Shown here piece by piece: positions 39,072-50,199 of a DNA stretch of 64,000 nucleotides. The translations under genes and the position numbers were made by a program. The notes beneath the pieces were generated by a model. The model did not search any database. It saw only the letters and a list, made by a program, of their open reading frames with translations, and was not told the DNA's origin. Source of the DNA: Tetrastigma voinierianum (taxonomy: Eukaryota; Streptophyta; Magnoliopsida; Vitales; Vitaceae); the NCBI GenBank assembly GCA_016808115.1, contig JAEQBH010005415.1, positions 1 to 64,000 of the forward strand. Reading direction: 5' to 3'. The stretch's first letter is position 1. Every line of letters begins with the position of its first letter.

Positions 39072-40160
39072 GCGAAACCAGGCTCTAAGCAGGACACACA
39101 CGGCGCTGTCTGACTCACACTAAGGCGGTAATGCCATGCGAAAAATAGGGGATCAATTTGGTGATTCACATACCCTTTGTTTTGCTTTCGATGTTAAATG
39201 AAAGGCATCACGGATACTTGACTTGCGGTGACCGATTGGGGTATGTGAAATTATTCAGATACATCCGCTCCCATAGTGTCGATGGCTAGTTCCCGAAGCG
39301 CATGTGCACATGGTAGGTGACCTCGAATATGCACGAGGTTAAGATACCCCCGAACTTAAGTTCAACCACACATTAGGAAGAATCGAACTAGACAAGGATA
39401 AGACGCGCATTCATCGTAATACACATATCTAGAATTTCCTATGTACCAAACAAAATGGAAGAAGACCTAGTGCGAAGTTTTGACGAGTGTTCTGTGCGGG
39501 GATCCATTGGTGACTCCCACCGAGTTGGTTAAGGGCACCGGGCATTAAGTTCCCCTCAAACTTCACCCAGAACACTCAGCGAGCTCGATGGCTCGGTTGC
39601 GTGAATGATCCATCTTACATCCCGTGGGCGGTGGGGGTCGATGACTCCCCGGCCGGTTGGCTCGGGGGCATTAGGCTTTGATAGGCCCCTCGGTGTGCCG
39701 GGATTAGGTGGATGATCAGCTTATTCTTATGCATATGCACAATTTTTATTTCTTTTTCTTTTCTCTTTTTCTCATGTTTTTGTATTTTTTCTCTTTTTGG
39801 TTGGGGCTCGATGGCAATCCTCTTTTGTTTAGGTGTCCCATCACTTTCAATTAGTTCGAATCTCCCACTAGGTTGGTGACTTTAATGTTGAGTTGGTATA
39901 TGCATACTCACGATCGTCCTTTAGTGTGTGAGTGTGATAGAGTTTTTGAGAATTAGTTTTCTTGACTACGGGATTGGTTCAGCTAGCCTTTTTCACCTAT
40001 TCAATCTAATTCTAGGAGCATCGAGCAAATGTATGCATACGAGCAAATCTGTGAACTCAATCTAAAATCTGATCCTCGAATTTCCAACACTTAGCCGCAG
40101 AAATTGAATACAATTACTACATTATGCATGAATATCTAAAACAAACAAACAACTAACAAT
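39072..40160. other. Non-coding 3' region of the inner element
   Basis: About 1.1 kb between the accessory frame and the polypurine tract with no supported reading frame. It contains a CT-rich tract at about 39747-39797 (TTTCTTTTTCTTTTCTC) and stretches where GGTGACTCCC and GGTCGATGACTCCCCGGCC near 39510 and 39638 look like diverged repeats of one another. Such long, rapidly evolving 3' untranslated regions are usual in Tat-type elements. Confidence 0.6.
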
Positions 40161-41625
40161 GACTCACCAACATAAACAAAATATGTGATGCCTGATAACT
40201 GAGCAAATACTAACCGCACTGTGCATCTTGATACTAAAAACAAAACCACGAAACCCCGAATGCGAACAACTAATAATACTATAAACTACTAAAACTAAAA
40301 CAACGCAAATAAGCGGTGATAAACAAAACATAATGTCAGAACAAATACCCCAGACAAAAGATCCGGTGTCCCCATGGTAAAATAAAAATATAGGGTAAAG
40401 GGACTCCCACAGTAGATGTCCAGCTGCGGTGGCGGTGGCGGTGGCTGGTGAGCTAGGAGGCTGCGTAGGCTGGGCTGCATAACTTCTTCTTTCTTTGCCC
40501 CGGCCAGAATGATGGCCTGATTGGCCGGGCGTGCGCATGTCGGCTCGCGAGGCGCCTCCATGTCTGAGTAGTGAGGACTCGGTGCTCTGGAGTCTCATCC
40601 CGGAATGCGTCAGAAAGCGCTCGGTGAGTGAGAACCACCAGGTCCTGTGTCGGGGGAAGGACTAGGAGGACGATCGCGAGAGGCTATTTGAGGTGGAAGT
40701 GGTGGAGGTGAGGCCGAAGGTGGCGTGTCTCTGGGTGTGCCCGGGAATCCATACTTGGCTTAGATAGTCGGGAAGCTACGTCCTCGTCGGGCTCATGGCA
40801 GGAGTCACCAGCCCACTCGGGTTGCGGGACACCAGGTGTGTCCCGCTTGACCGATATGGTCTTAATGGGATGAAGCCAGGCCTCATTGTCGTCGAGGGCA
40901 CCGAAGCTTGCTTACCTGGCCAGAAGATCGAAAAAAGTGCCCCGGGTTCATTTCGCATCCGGTTATGGAGGATGGCATCCTCGATAACCTGCTGACGTCG
41001 AATGGTATATCACGTAAGATGGCGTAGTTGAGCAAGGAGCGGCGGGCGTCACCTCACGTATTAGTCGTCGGTATAAGGCGCGAAGTGATAAAGTGATGCC
41101 ACCTTAGGAATGTAAGGCAAATGCTTGGCCTTGAATTTCTTGCGTGACCAGCGGTATTGATCGCCGCTCGCCTGGCCTTTGTCGACACTCGGATGACCTC
41201 ATGGTAGTCGGGGGTGCTCACGGCGAAGCCCTGATCAAGGGGCAGTGGGATATGCCTGAGGCCATAGTGGCTATTGATCGACTCGTGAGTAAGCCAATAC
41301 ACCTCGCACCGCGGCCTTTTTGAGGGCGTGGGAGCGGGTTGGCGTAGGAATTCCGAACTCGGCTCATGGCAGTGGGCGAGGGGTTGGCACGGCTGCACGC
41401 CAACCCTTGGCCTCGATAGTTTTGCTAAAAAAATCGTCGGGGTGGTGAAACCCCTTCTCCTTAATGAAGGATCGGTTTTTTACCAGAATTATGCTAAAAG
41501 CCGTCACTTTGACATCAGCGTTACAAAGCAACGGGCATCGAATGTGGGAGTCGGGGCAAGCCAGGCATGCCCAGCGATGACTTTCTTGGTTGCCGGACAT
41601 CCTAAGTTAAACCAAATAACAAACA
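40160..41625 (-). pseudogene. Accessory ORF remnant, putative plant transposon protein domain (PF20167-like)
   Basis: Minus-strand frames spread over three phases together read like the 'putative plant transposon protein' family, which is found in plant Ty3/gypsy elements and whose function is unknown. Visible in order: FIKEKGFHHPDDFFSKTIEA followed by KGWRA (41364-41600), CEVYWLTHESINSHYGLRHI and a DYHEVIRV segment, WHHFITSRLIPTTNT (41054-41398), then MRNEPGALF and PGFIPLRPYRSSGTHLVSRN (40776-40958), and a proline/alanine-rich tail (40295-40561). Family members have an EI..RGW motif, a VREFYAN segment and a WxxFLxxRLxPxTH-like motif. Fragments of each are here, including an (S)YANPL remnant in frame 41218-41403. 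Several frameshifts break it. Domain naming is from memory of the family, not a search. Confidence 0.62.
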
Positions 41626-41974
41626 CCTAATATGCACGACAAAAAGAAATTAACTAAACACTACCTAAAGACTATTCAGAGACCTAAAAGAGGACTCAAA
41701 AACCTAATGAATCCAGTTAACTTGCAAAATGACCTCTAAAGACCTCTAGGCTACAAAAACACAAAAAGAAACCACAACTCTTTTATGCCCCGAGCTAGAA
41801 TCGGGCACACAGTGGTGGAGAAGCCACTGGTCAAAACCGGCGATGTGGGTGACTTACGGTGGTCGAGCAAAGAGGAGTCTCTATCGGTCCGGTATTTCGG
41901 CGTCTGAGGAGGCTGGGTTTCGGGGAGGAAGATGGTGCGGTGAAAGGCGAAAATGGCCTATTCTTGGTTAAAAC

Positions 41975-42345
41975 GGTCTCACGTCGCGGCGTGCGAGGTA
42001 CGTCGCGGCGTGACGAAACTTGATTTGGCGGCGGTCGCGGCGTGCGAGCAGCGTCAGCGGCGTGGCGAAAACATGTCAAAATGGCGCGTCGCGACGTGGA
42101 AGATTCACGTCGCGACGTAATGAGAGGTGACCAAATGGCGTCGCTGGCGTATAAAAATGGCGTCGCTGGCGTGAGAAGGTCACGCGTCGCGGCGTGAGAA
42201 TCACATCCGCGGTGTGAGAGAGCCAACACAGTTTGGCGATCGCGGCGTGTATAAGTGACGTCGCGGTGAAAAGTCCGCGTCGCTGACGATGAGGAATCCA
42301 CATCGCGACGTGAGGTGTTAAAATGGCGTCGCGGCGATGCGGGCT
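41975..42345. repeat. Palindromic CGTCGCGACGTG-type repeat island in the inner element
   Basis: A 370-bp stretch with about fifteen copies of a 10-12 bp motif varying around ACGTCGCGRCGTGR, for example CACGTCGCGGCGTGCGAGG, GTACGTCGCGGCGTGACG, CGCGTCGCGACGTGGAAG, TTCACGTCGCGACGTAATG and AATGGCGTCGCTGGCGTG. The core ACGTCGCGACGT is a perfect palindrome. The same motif occurs in the element's LTRs (46098-46170, and decayed at 38740-38835). Spacing is irregular at about 20-35 bp. Reading frames in it (41831-42301, 42076-42420) are by-products of this CpG-rich repeat. It may be a secondary-structure or protein-binding array, but no function is known to me. Confidence 0.85.
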
Positions 42346-42544
42346 CAAATAAAAGCGTGACGAAAGATCTCTCGAAATTTTACGATACATTATGCAGCCC
42401 ACTTTTTTGAGAACTCTCACGTGTGAACTTCATTCCGGTCATTGAACGCATTGCTGGACTGCACTCACGGCAGGGTCCTATGATTAAACGATAAACAAAA
42501 GCATTGATCATGAACACAACTAGAAACCAAAAATTGCTGAAAAT

Positions 42545-42625
42545 AACATAGAACAAAATTACAGAAACGCTTGGGTTTGCCTCCCCGAGCGCTATGTTTA
42601 ATGTCGTTAGCTTTCGGCGACCACG
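42545..42625 (-). other. Post-pol conserved motif of the inner element (relic)
   Basis: On the minus strand, AAGCTAACGACATTAAACAT then AGCGCTCGGGGAGGCAAACC corresponds to the conserved AGCTAACGACGTTAAA...AGCGCTTGTTGGGAGGCAACCC stretch that I associate with the end of pol in Athila/Tat-like plant elements. It lies only about 300 bp downstream of the protease remnant, where about 3-4 kb of RT, RNase H and integrase would normally be. It therefore marks the far edge of the pol deletion. Confidence 0.6.
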
Positions 42626-42899
42626 AATCTCGATTATGCGATATTCTTAGAAGAAAGTGGGAAATTTCACGCGTCTCCTTTAGTGTGCACACCCCATGTT
42701 AGTGGATGAAATACTCTTATTTCATGTACTTGCCCTCTCGTTGTCTTTCACGATACAAACAAGGACATATGAGATACACCTCATATCACGCAATCTCGTC
42801 TGATAAAATATCTCAGTTGATGTGTGATACTAGTTTGAATATAAATGATCTCTTCTATAATTCTGTTTAGTTACTACACGTGTTTGTTTCTGATGCCTC

Positions 42900-43320
42900 A
42901 GTTCTGAGCTCTATTGGGCTGAGTCGTCTTCCTCCATGTCTAGAATGACGAAGTCTGCTGGAAGAACGAATTTACCAACTTTTACTAGGACATTTTCGAT
43001 TATACCCAGGGATGTTGATAAGACTGTCTGCGAGTTGCAATGATTGTGAGTGCGATTTTGGCTCCCCCAGCTTTAGCCTTTTAAACATCGAAAGCGGCAT
43101 CAAGTTGATGCTGGCCCCCAAATCACATAAGGCTTTTCCAGATACTCGGTTCCCTATAGAGAATGGTATAGCAAATTTACCCGGATCTTGCAGTTTCGGG
43201 GGAAGCTTCTTTTGCAGGATGGCACTGCATTCCTCAGTTAAGGCAATGGTCCCATACTCTTCCAATTTCTTCTGCCAAGTCACCATGAATTTCACATAAC
43301 TTGGCATATTTATCTCGTGC
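42900..43320 (-). pseudogene. Retrotransposon aspartic protease remnant (inner element)
   Basis: The best preserved protein segment in the window. The minus-strand frame 42972-43307 contains MPSYVKFM, ALTEECSAILQKKLPPKLQD, PGKFAIPFSIGN and KALCDLGASINLMPLSMF followed by KRLKLGEP and LQLADS. This is the retropepsin-like region of Athila/Tat gypsy elements, which cuts the Gag-Pol polyprotein. The catalytic triad appears in the plant form D-L-G-A-S. After LQLADSLINIPG the frame shifts; the continuation GIIENVLVKVGKFVLPADFV followed by ILDMEEDDSAQ and a TAG stop is found in another phase to about 42905. One frameshift and the loss of everything downstream make it non-functional as part of a polyprotein. 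Confidence 0.85.
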
Positions 43321-43639
43321 TTCCAAAAATGGTATATTAATATGTAGTTTCTTGAAGTAATGAAACTTTGCGGCCTTACTCCAATTTACCTTTCTTGTAT
43401 AAAAGTGCAGGAGTTGTTATGAAACGGGTTCTTACATTTTTATGTTTCTCGGTTTCTTCCACCTTTATTATCATGGCGCCTCACATCTCGTGGTTGCTCA
43501 TCTTGCATCTGGTCCTTTGGGATGCTTTGGTCTTATCCTTTGTTACTAGCTCTGTACTCACGGTTTGTGGCCCAGACCTCGATTCTCTTCCACTCCTTAG
43601 AGTGATGGCCTGGCAGTACTCTTTCCCTTCTCCTCTAGG

Positions 43640-44960
43640 GTTTGCCTCGAATTAGTAGTAGTGAACATATTGCCTCTCTGTGACTAAGCATATTTATTTA
43701 TTATGCCTCAAAATCCTTATTTGTCTTTGCCTTATTGTTCAAGCGGGTTTCAGCACAGCTGCTGCATGTTGCCTTAGTCATTCATGAAGGCGAATGGGGA
43801 GTCATCATTCGTCACGGAGCTTGCTCTAAGTCCCCATTTTCTCGGGAGGTGATTTCCTTTATCAGGTTTGATGGCATATTGTTCACGATTATTCGCCGCC
43901 CATATCCTTGATTGTTCGACCGTCCCAGTTCGATTATTCGCCACCCATGGCCCACGATTAGATTACGGTAGTTGTTTCCCCCATACGGTCCTTCTTTGTT
44001 GTGGTTGATTAAATGAACACTGGACCACATCTTGGCGTGCTCCTTTATGGGTTCTGGCCCGACATTCCACGCTCTATCTTTGTCTCGAAGAATTCACCGG
44101 CTCGAGGTGGTCTGTGCGCTCATCTGCTGTTCCCTATTTGTCTATTTGATGCATTTAGTCGGTGAGCCACATGATTACGGATTGTTGAGGCTTGCATTAT
44201 ACGTACCACCACAGAGTGTTCTTGGTGTAGCGCCTCAGAGCGGCTGATTAGTGTTGGTTGCGGCTATCTTCCGATATCTCATACGCACAGTGCGTGGTTT
44301 TCTTCATCAATGATCCTCCGGTGAGGCATCCCATCATTGTTCGAGTTGTATTTCTCGAGACCATTGTAGAAGGTGTGGACTTGCATCCATCTGGTTGAGT
44401 CGGTGGTGGGACGCTTTCATGATAGACCATGGAACTGTCCCGTACTTGGCGGGTTCTCCGCTAAGTTGTCCAAACGTATTGATTTCTTGCACCAGTTGTG
44501 CAATTTTTGTGATTGGAAAGAATTTGGTCATAAACTTTGTACCCGGCTCGTTCCATGTAGTAATGGAGTGGTGGCTGGTGGTTGAGCGATGCGGCTCACG
44601 TCCCAGGAGTGAGAGTGGGAATAGCGCGATCTGGGGCTTCTTCGTGACCCCGTTGTATTTGTTGTCATGAGCTTGAGGAAGTTAGTCAAATGTGTTCGGG
44701 TTCTCATGGGGTAGTCCATGGAACAATATGTTCTAAAGCATTTGTCTTGTAGTAGACTTCAATTCAAAATTGTTTGCTTGATTGGCGGTAGGTACGTTGG
44801 CTACATGCGAGCAATGTTGGAGATTCAAAACAGACTCATCCCAATAGCATGTACGGATCGTCAGGCTGTATGGTCTTTAGGCGCTTGATTTCAGTTAGCT
44901 TCTCTGTGGTTCGGTTTGTTCCACGCGAAATCTTGTTCTTGGTGTTTTCCATGACTATTG
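43640..44960 (-). pseudogene. gag remnant (inner element)
   Basis: Fragments of the plant gypsy Gag (retrotrans_gag type) are spread over all three minus-strand phases. KFFPITKIAQLVQEINTFGQ then GEPAKYG (44334-44531) matches the FFP..KT..L...I..F.Q..GE helix region. GGSLMKKTTHCAYEISED (44248-44430) matches the GGS(L/F)..KT..EAY.LLEDMA motif. NNYRN...GWR and GRSNNQGYG (43812-44030) resemble the NPYSNTYNPGWRNHPNFSW region. The N-terminal part, with residues like EANHFELK, lies at about 44710-44960 (MENTKN near 44950). Gag would form the particle coat. More than five frameshifts or stops are present. It is followed directly by the protease remnant, as expected for gag-pro. Confidence 0.75.
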
Positions 44961-45217
44961 ATTTACACTGTTACGTTCTCTGTTCTCGGCCTTCAATCGT
45001 GGCAAAGTGCTACGACTCGGATCACCTGAGTGTTGAAGTTCGATCCGGTTTCTTTGTCGCATGTACTCACTAAAGCACATCTTTGCGATAACACACAAAC
45101 TAACAAAACCCCGATTACCAGCACTTGTCGAAAATAAACAAAAATGCGAAAATTTTGAGAATACTATCTATGTCTTTTCTCTATAATAATTAGCCTTTTT
45201 GACAGCAAGCGCCAAAG
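44961..45217 (-). other. 5' leader of the inner element with GGCGC motif
   Basis: Non-coding leader between gag and the 5' LTR. Just inside the LTR the minus strand reads TTTGGCGCTTGCTG, a diverged form of the TTTGGCGCCGTTGCCGGGG motif found next to the 5' LTR in many plant Tat/Athila-like elements. A primer binding site to a particular tRNA could not be recognised. Confidence 0.55.
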
Positions 45218-46380
45218 CAGCGGTAGAAAGCGCGGTGTATAATTTGAATGCCTAAATGCGCAAGTGCACGCGTAGCCCCAAGTAATATAGTGTACTTAAC
45301 GTACGGATATCGATCCACAGGGAAAGGTAAATTGAATACAGAGGTTCTGCTTTTCAGACAATATCTGAATAAAAGGGTTTTAGGGTAAAAATTAAATAAG
45401 GAAACTGTAACTAAGTTATTGATTCTAGTGAATTAATTGGTGTTGGCGCCTAGGGTTAAATCTCCCCCTATCACGTTCAATGATTCCTTTCTAAAGATCT
45501 TGTTATTGATCTATTTATAATATGTCAATTGTGAAAGTGATCTTGCCTACGAGATATCCTCTCGAGGTATATCACTTTATCACGTGAATAGGTCAGTATC
45601 TCATCTCGACTCGGTATTAGAAATGCCATCTCTAACCCAGGCACCACGCCCGGGTTCGGAATGTCTGTGTAGAGATCGGGTAGGTACTCTGCCAGGTCAG
45701 AATACCTCGTCTCTCGAATCTCGGATCTCCAGTGTGACTATGCTAACATTGGCCAGACGTTATCATAAAATTGAAATACAGGTATAGAGTAGATATGACA
45801 AATTAATAAAAGGCCGAGATAACATGAAAAGTCGAGCAATAAATTCTTTATGACGGGGTTTGATGTAACCCTAGGAATCTAGAACATAATGAAAGAAAGA
45901 TCAAAGTGTAATAAGGAAAACATTGTTCTGAGTCAGAAAACTCTCACGAAAAATGAAAAGCGTTACAATTCCCGAGCACTTCTTCGAAGTCAGTGTCACT
46001 CTGCTCTCGAAACCCGTGCCTCTGTTCGTGCGCCTCCCGATCTCCTCGATTTCTGAACCCTAATTCGCTTTTAATGATGAGAGCAGATTTTCGAGCTGAC
46101 GTCGCGACGTGGTGACTGGTTGACTTCTGCATTTGTTGACCCCCACGTCGTGACTTGGTGACGTCGCGACGTGGCAGTGACTTCCTTGCATGCTCCTCAT
46201 TTCTCCCAAAATGGCTTCCAGAAGTTGTTCTTTTTTAAGCCTCACGTCATGCACAGTATTCCCAAAAACAAAAACTAAATAAAAAGAGGAATCTAACACT
46301 AAAATTATATAAATAATGCCCAATCAACATGAAAATGCAAAATGTGCAGTATAATCACGAGTGTTTTAATAACTCATCGA
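45218..46380 (-). repeat. Right LTR (5' LTR) of the inner element
   Basis: Partner of 37849-39039 with the same block order. It keeps intact palindromes GACGTCGCGACGTGG at 46098 and 46156 that are decayed in the left copy. The region 45600-45715 is rearranged relative to the left LTR (a different ~100-bp stretch between TCGGTATTAGAAATG and CTCGAATCTCGG), probably a local conversion or indel. The minus-strand transcription start would lie in this LTR, but no TATA box can be assigned with confidence. Confidence 0.92.
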
Positions 46381-46963
46381 TTTAATGATTCAAAAGATTG
46401 ATGTACTTATACACAATACTTTAAAGCGAGCAATTGATATCAAATTTAGCGATATGAAAGAACCAAATCCATATGAGAGAACAATTCTATGTGGTTCCAT
46501 GATTCTCAATTTGGATTTCCACCTAAGTCTAATTGGTGTTTTGAAATCCAGTTGGTCGATAAAGTGTAAATTTGTTTCCCTCCCCTGACCTAGCGACATG
46601 GCCTTAAGTTGTTGAACAACCTAGATAGAGGGCTAGTTACACTTTACTCGCTTCTTTTTCAATTATAATGTAGGATCTGATACTTAAAATTCGGGTTCAC
46701 AAAGTCGGAGTGTAGCAGGAGTGCAGATGACTCCCAACCACTCAAGGTTTAGGGCATCAAGCCAAAAGGATCAATGACCACTAACTTTATAGGCTTCACC
46801 CCGGACTCCGAATGACTTCGAAAATTGAGCACCTACAATTCGCTAAACTCTACCTATCCGCCCATGTATGAACACGAAATGGTGACTAATGATTGAGCTT
46901 GGGCATGGGGTTTCAAGAGCTTTCGCCATACACCTCGGATGCTCGGGTTTCAAAGCAATTTCA

Positions 46964-47023
46964 CGACTTTATTTTCTTTTTCTTTTTCTTTTGCTTTTCT
47001 TTTCTTTTTCTTTTTAACTTCCA
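46964..47023. repeat. CT-rich low-complexity tract (TTTTC)n
   Basis: Imperfect repeats of TTTTC/TTTTCTTTTTC over about 60 bp, purine-rich on the minus (coding) strand. A similar CT tract lies at a comparable place in the inner element (39747-39797). This fits long Tat-type 3' untranslated regions with purine-rich tracts. Confidence 0.85.
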
Positions 47024-47280
47024 TTTTTTGGGAAGACATCGTTGAAAGGTCTTGAACAGATCAACTCAAAAACTATCTGAGTAGCCAACATCACTAAGTG
47101 AACTAACAAGGCATGCAAATTCCTGACCCTATCGAAATAATGCGGAGTGCGGAGTGTGTGAATTAGCATAAAGGGAAATTGCACAGTTGAATGCTGGAAT
47201 TGGTGACCAAAATTTAGTTCAAGCATGGAGTTTGTTCTAGCATAGGAGTGACAAAATGATGATTCAATCATCCAGCTCAT

Positions 47281-47345
47281 AGCAATTCAATTGTGCAGTT
47301 TGTAGCAATTCAATTGTGCAGTTTGTAGCAATTCAATTGTGCAGT
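47281..47345. repeat. 23-bp tandem repeat, 2.8 copies
   Basis: AGCAATTCAATTGTGCAGTT plus TGT is repeated without mismatch at 47281, 47304 and 47327 (last copy partial). It includes the palindrome CAATTG. It lies in non-coding DNA of the outer element and probably arose by slippage. Confidence 0.95.
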
Positions 47346-47620
47346 TGAAGAGAAAAACCATTACACGGGGAAAAGGCACAAAACATGATACAAAGTCTAT
47401 GTATATAAACTGAATAGCTTTTGATATAGCCAAAATAATGATACTTGCATAAAGCTAAACACAAACGAATCACTTGCCTACTATGGCTAATACATAAATC
47501 CTAAGCAAAATTAGTAGGCGATTGTTAAGCGGTAAATATACAAAAAAAAAAAAAAAAAATATAAAGAAACTAACCTTCAGCTCTTGTGGTGGTGGTGGTC
47601 TAGCTTCTTCTTTGCTGCGG

Positions 47621-48037
47621 CTAACTTACATCAATGATGCGGATCTTTGCTGGCACATGTGGCTCCTCTCGACCGGGAACATGAGAGGGCCTAGATGGGT
47701 CATAATCGAGTCGATAGAATGGCCTTTGGGCCCGACCTCGATCTGGCTGTGTAGGCTGCGAGAGTGAGCGGATGCATCCCTTACTGTGACTATCTCCCTC
47801 ATTTAGCATGGATGTACTCGGTGAATGATGTCTTCTTGTCAGGAAGGCCAGAGTGTCTGTTTGCATTTGCTGATGTAGTATGTGGAGGAGATGGAGGTGA
47901 ACGATGCGGAGCAGGGAGTCCTTTGTACCTCGGGCTCGAGGGACGGACATATCATGCAATATGGTGATTTCGGCCTCTGAGTAGGTACCTCCTCTTTGGT
48001 CTTGTGGTGTATGTGAAAAGAAAGCAGACATAATCAT
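47621..48037 (-). pseudogene. Unassigned minus-strand frame in the outer element
   Basis: A 138-codon open frame rich in H, P, S and R (for example QPTQPDRGRAQRPFYRLDYD). I do not recognise it. It lies on the coding strand of the outer element, downstream of the protease-like region. The inner element has its accessory ORF in that relative position, whose tail also contains a QPTQPP segment. It could be the C-terminal tail of a degenerate accessory ORF, or a chance frame. No motif allows a function call. Confidence 0.25.
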
Positions 48038-49479
48038 AGCTTAAAGTCTAAGTATGAAGGCATCTAGCTCTCATCTGCTGAGACATACAGAATCCTTAAC
48101 AGAAATTATATGGAAGGATCAGGCACCTGGGTAGGATGCTCTACTGTTCTACCAGCAGAGACAACTAAGTCAGGATATTATCTCAAATGTAAAGAAAGTA
48201 ATCACACAGAAACAGGAGAGAGTTGGGCAAAATCTCACAGATCAGGTGCCATCAGGGATGATATCTACCTTTAATCATGGGAATAACTAATTATGAAGAT
48301 GATTAGTGGAAGACATTATAAGTTTGGTGTGCCTCTGTCAAAATCTGGATGTGAACATGCCATCTCATTGGTGCTCCGAACATCTATGCGTTGAACAGTG
48401 ACTCTCGCCTCTAAAATTGCGGCGGTATACTTATACATCCGTCTGTTGAAATATGACGGCACCATTGCCGAGGCGATTATCCATCGGCCGAATCTGTTGG
48501 GTAGTATACCACCGATCTCATAATTCTGGTAAAAGCTGTTGCCACTCTGGTAATAAATGGCGAAGTCGCGGAAGAAGATGACGAATATACTCAGTCAGTC
48601 TCATGGGCTGGTGTAAGATTCCAGCCACCAAATGGGCGTCGCGAATGACTCTGATGAAACTCTACGTTTTTGTGCAGATGTTCTGCGGATAAGTTCCCTC
48701 TCAAATAGTGGCGCGCTCGATCCTCCAGCGCGTTGTTATTGCGGTGGTAGTAACCTCGATGTTAAGATCACTGCGAGATTGTGAAATCCAGGTGGAAGAT
48801 GTTCCGCTGGGCGAATCAATGGGCGCGAGGCGGACTCCTATCTCTCCGTTTGCGATGGCGTGGGCGAAGTTCCATCGCGATATCAAAACCGCGTCTGAAT
48901 CGCAAATGCGGATGCGCTCTGGACCAGTTTTAGTGATCTAAGGGCGGCCGTTGAGACATCTCAGCGTGAATCTCAGTGGAGTTACAAGATGGAACTCTAT
49001 ATCGTCTCAAATAATCTTCAAAGGCTGACTCGCATCTCTTCATATATATATCATTGAAGAAGCTCTCGACTCTTGAAGTACTCAAATGATCATATGGCCA
49101 GACTCTTTATTATCATTTAAAATTGGTCACAATTGGCCAGTCATTCAAGTATTTGGATCTTGGCTGAAGTTTAATAGACTGAACCAAGGCCGTATCTATA
49201 GTGAAACTAATTTAGTGATGTTCAAATCAGGGCGCTGATACATGTGTTGAAGGCCCAACAGAGAAACAGTCAGGCTGGTGCGTCCATGTCATTTGCGGTC
49301 TTTCAAACTAGATGACTTTGAGGTGTGAACTGTTGGCTGAATGGTGTTTGTGATGTGACATTAAGTCAGCAGAAAATTTGAAGCTAGGTGGCGGCGTCAG
49401 AGAAGATAATGGAGACTGTTAGAAGAAAGAATGTGAGTGATTCTTTGGACCTGTTTATGTATAAAACATAATATTGTAG

Positions 49480-49720
49480 AAAGATCATAATAAATTTTCA
49501 TGTTTGGCGATTAAATATTAGATTATTATAATTTCAAATTTTTAAAATTCATTAAAATTTATTATATAAATTATTATATAAATTCTTTATTATTATCTTT
49601 TATTAAGTCAAAAATTAGCTTACAACCTTAAAATATCTACTAGTCTAATTTACTAGAAAATGAAAAATTACAAAATTCAAAATTTTTGAAAAATAACAAA
49701 AATTATAATTCCTTCTTTAG
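49480..49720. other. AT-rich segment of the outer element
   Basis: About 240 bp of nearly pure A/T with TTATTATATAAATTATTATA-like text, unlike its surroundings. No gene. It may be an inserted AT-rich miniature element or simple-sequence growth. No terminal inverted repeats were recognised. Confidence 0.6.
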
Positions 49721-50199
49721 GCAGAAGCTAAAGTGGCAGGGACTGTTGGGTTTTAACCACCGACAGTTCAGTTAGGAAATTAACAGAGGATGAAGAAGGA
49801 GAGTGATCTCACCATTTATACGATGGCACAGGCTGGCTCATTGAAATATTAGTGCCCAATTGTTGTGATCAGTTCTGGTGTGGCTGTTGAATTGAGCAAT
49901 TGGCTAACATTTAAATTGTTGTTGGCAAGACCAATTCTTCTTTATCTCAGGTTGATTCCTCCTTGCATTTCCTGGACCTTGTGTTTCCTGCGTGATCATT
50001 GTTGTTGTAAATTTTGATTTTCAATTTCTAACCCAACTCATGTTTGTTGTTCAATTGAAAAGATATTCAACTCCAAAGTGTGCAAAGTTAAATTGCATGA
50101 CTCCATTCAACAATTTATTATTGCCTTGCGGTGAAATAATTCTTCTAGATGTTAATTTTGGTTGGGTTCATTAGCAATGGTTCGATTATCCAGAAACAC

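Larger units (their letters stand above)
37849..46380 (-). mobile_element. Inner LTR retrotransposon nested in the outer element, pol-less, with accessory ORF
   Basis: About 8.5 kb with LTRs of about 1.2 kb (37849-39039 and 45218-46380) in direct orientation. On the minus strand the order is right LTR, GGCGC leader motif, gag remnant, protease remnant, a short segment with the ACGACATTAAACATAGCGCT post-pol motif, a palindrome-rich spacer, an accessory frame like the putative plant transposon protein family, a pyrimidine/purine-biased tail, a polypurine tract and the left LTR. There is no RT, RNase H or integrase between protease and the post-pol motif (only about 0.3 kb remains), so the element is non-autonomous and must have depended on enzymes in trans. 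The insertion is younger than the outer element. No clean target duplication was seen. Confidence 0.87.

Noticed and set aside
48708..48941. Plus-strand frame in the outer element that looks globular
   Set aside because: It is on the non-coding strand of the element, has no motif I know and overlaps a minus-strand frame of similar length. Neither can be supported.
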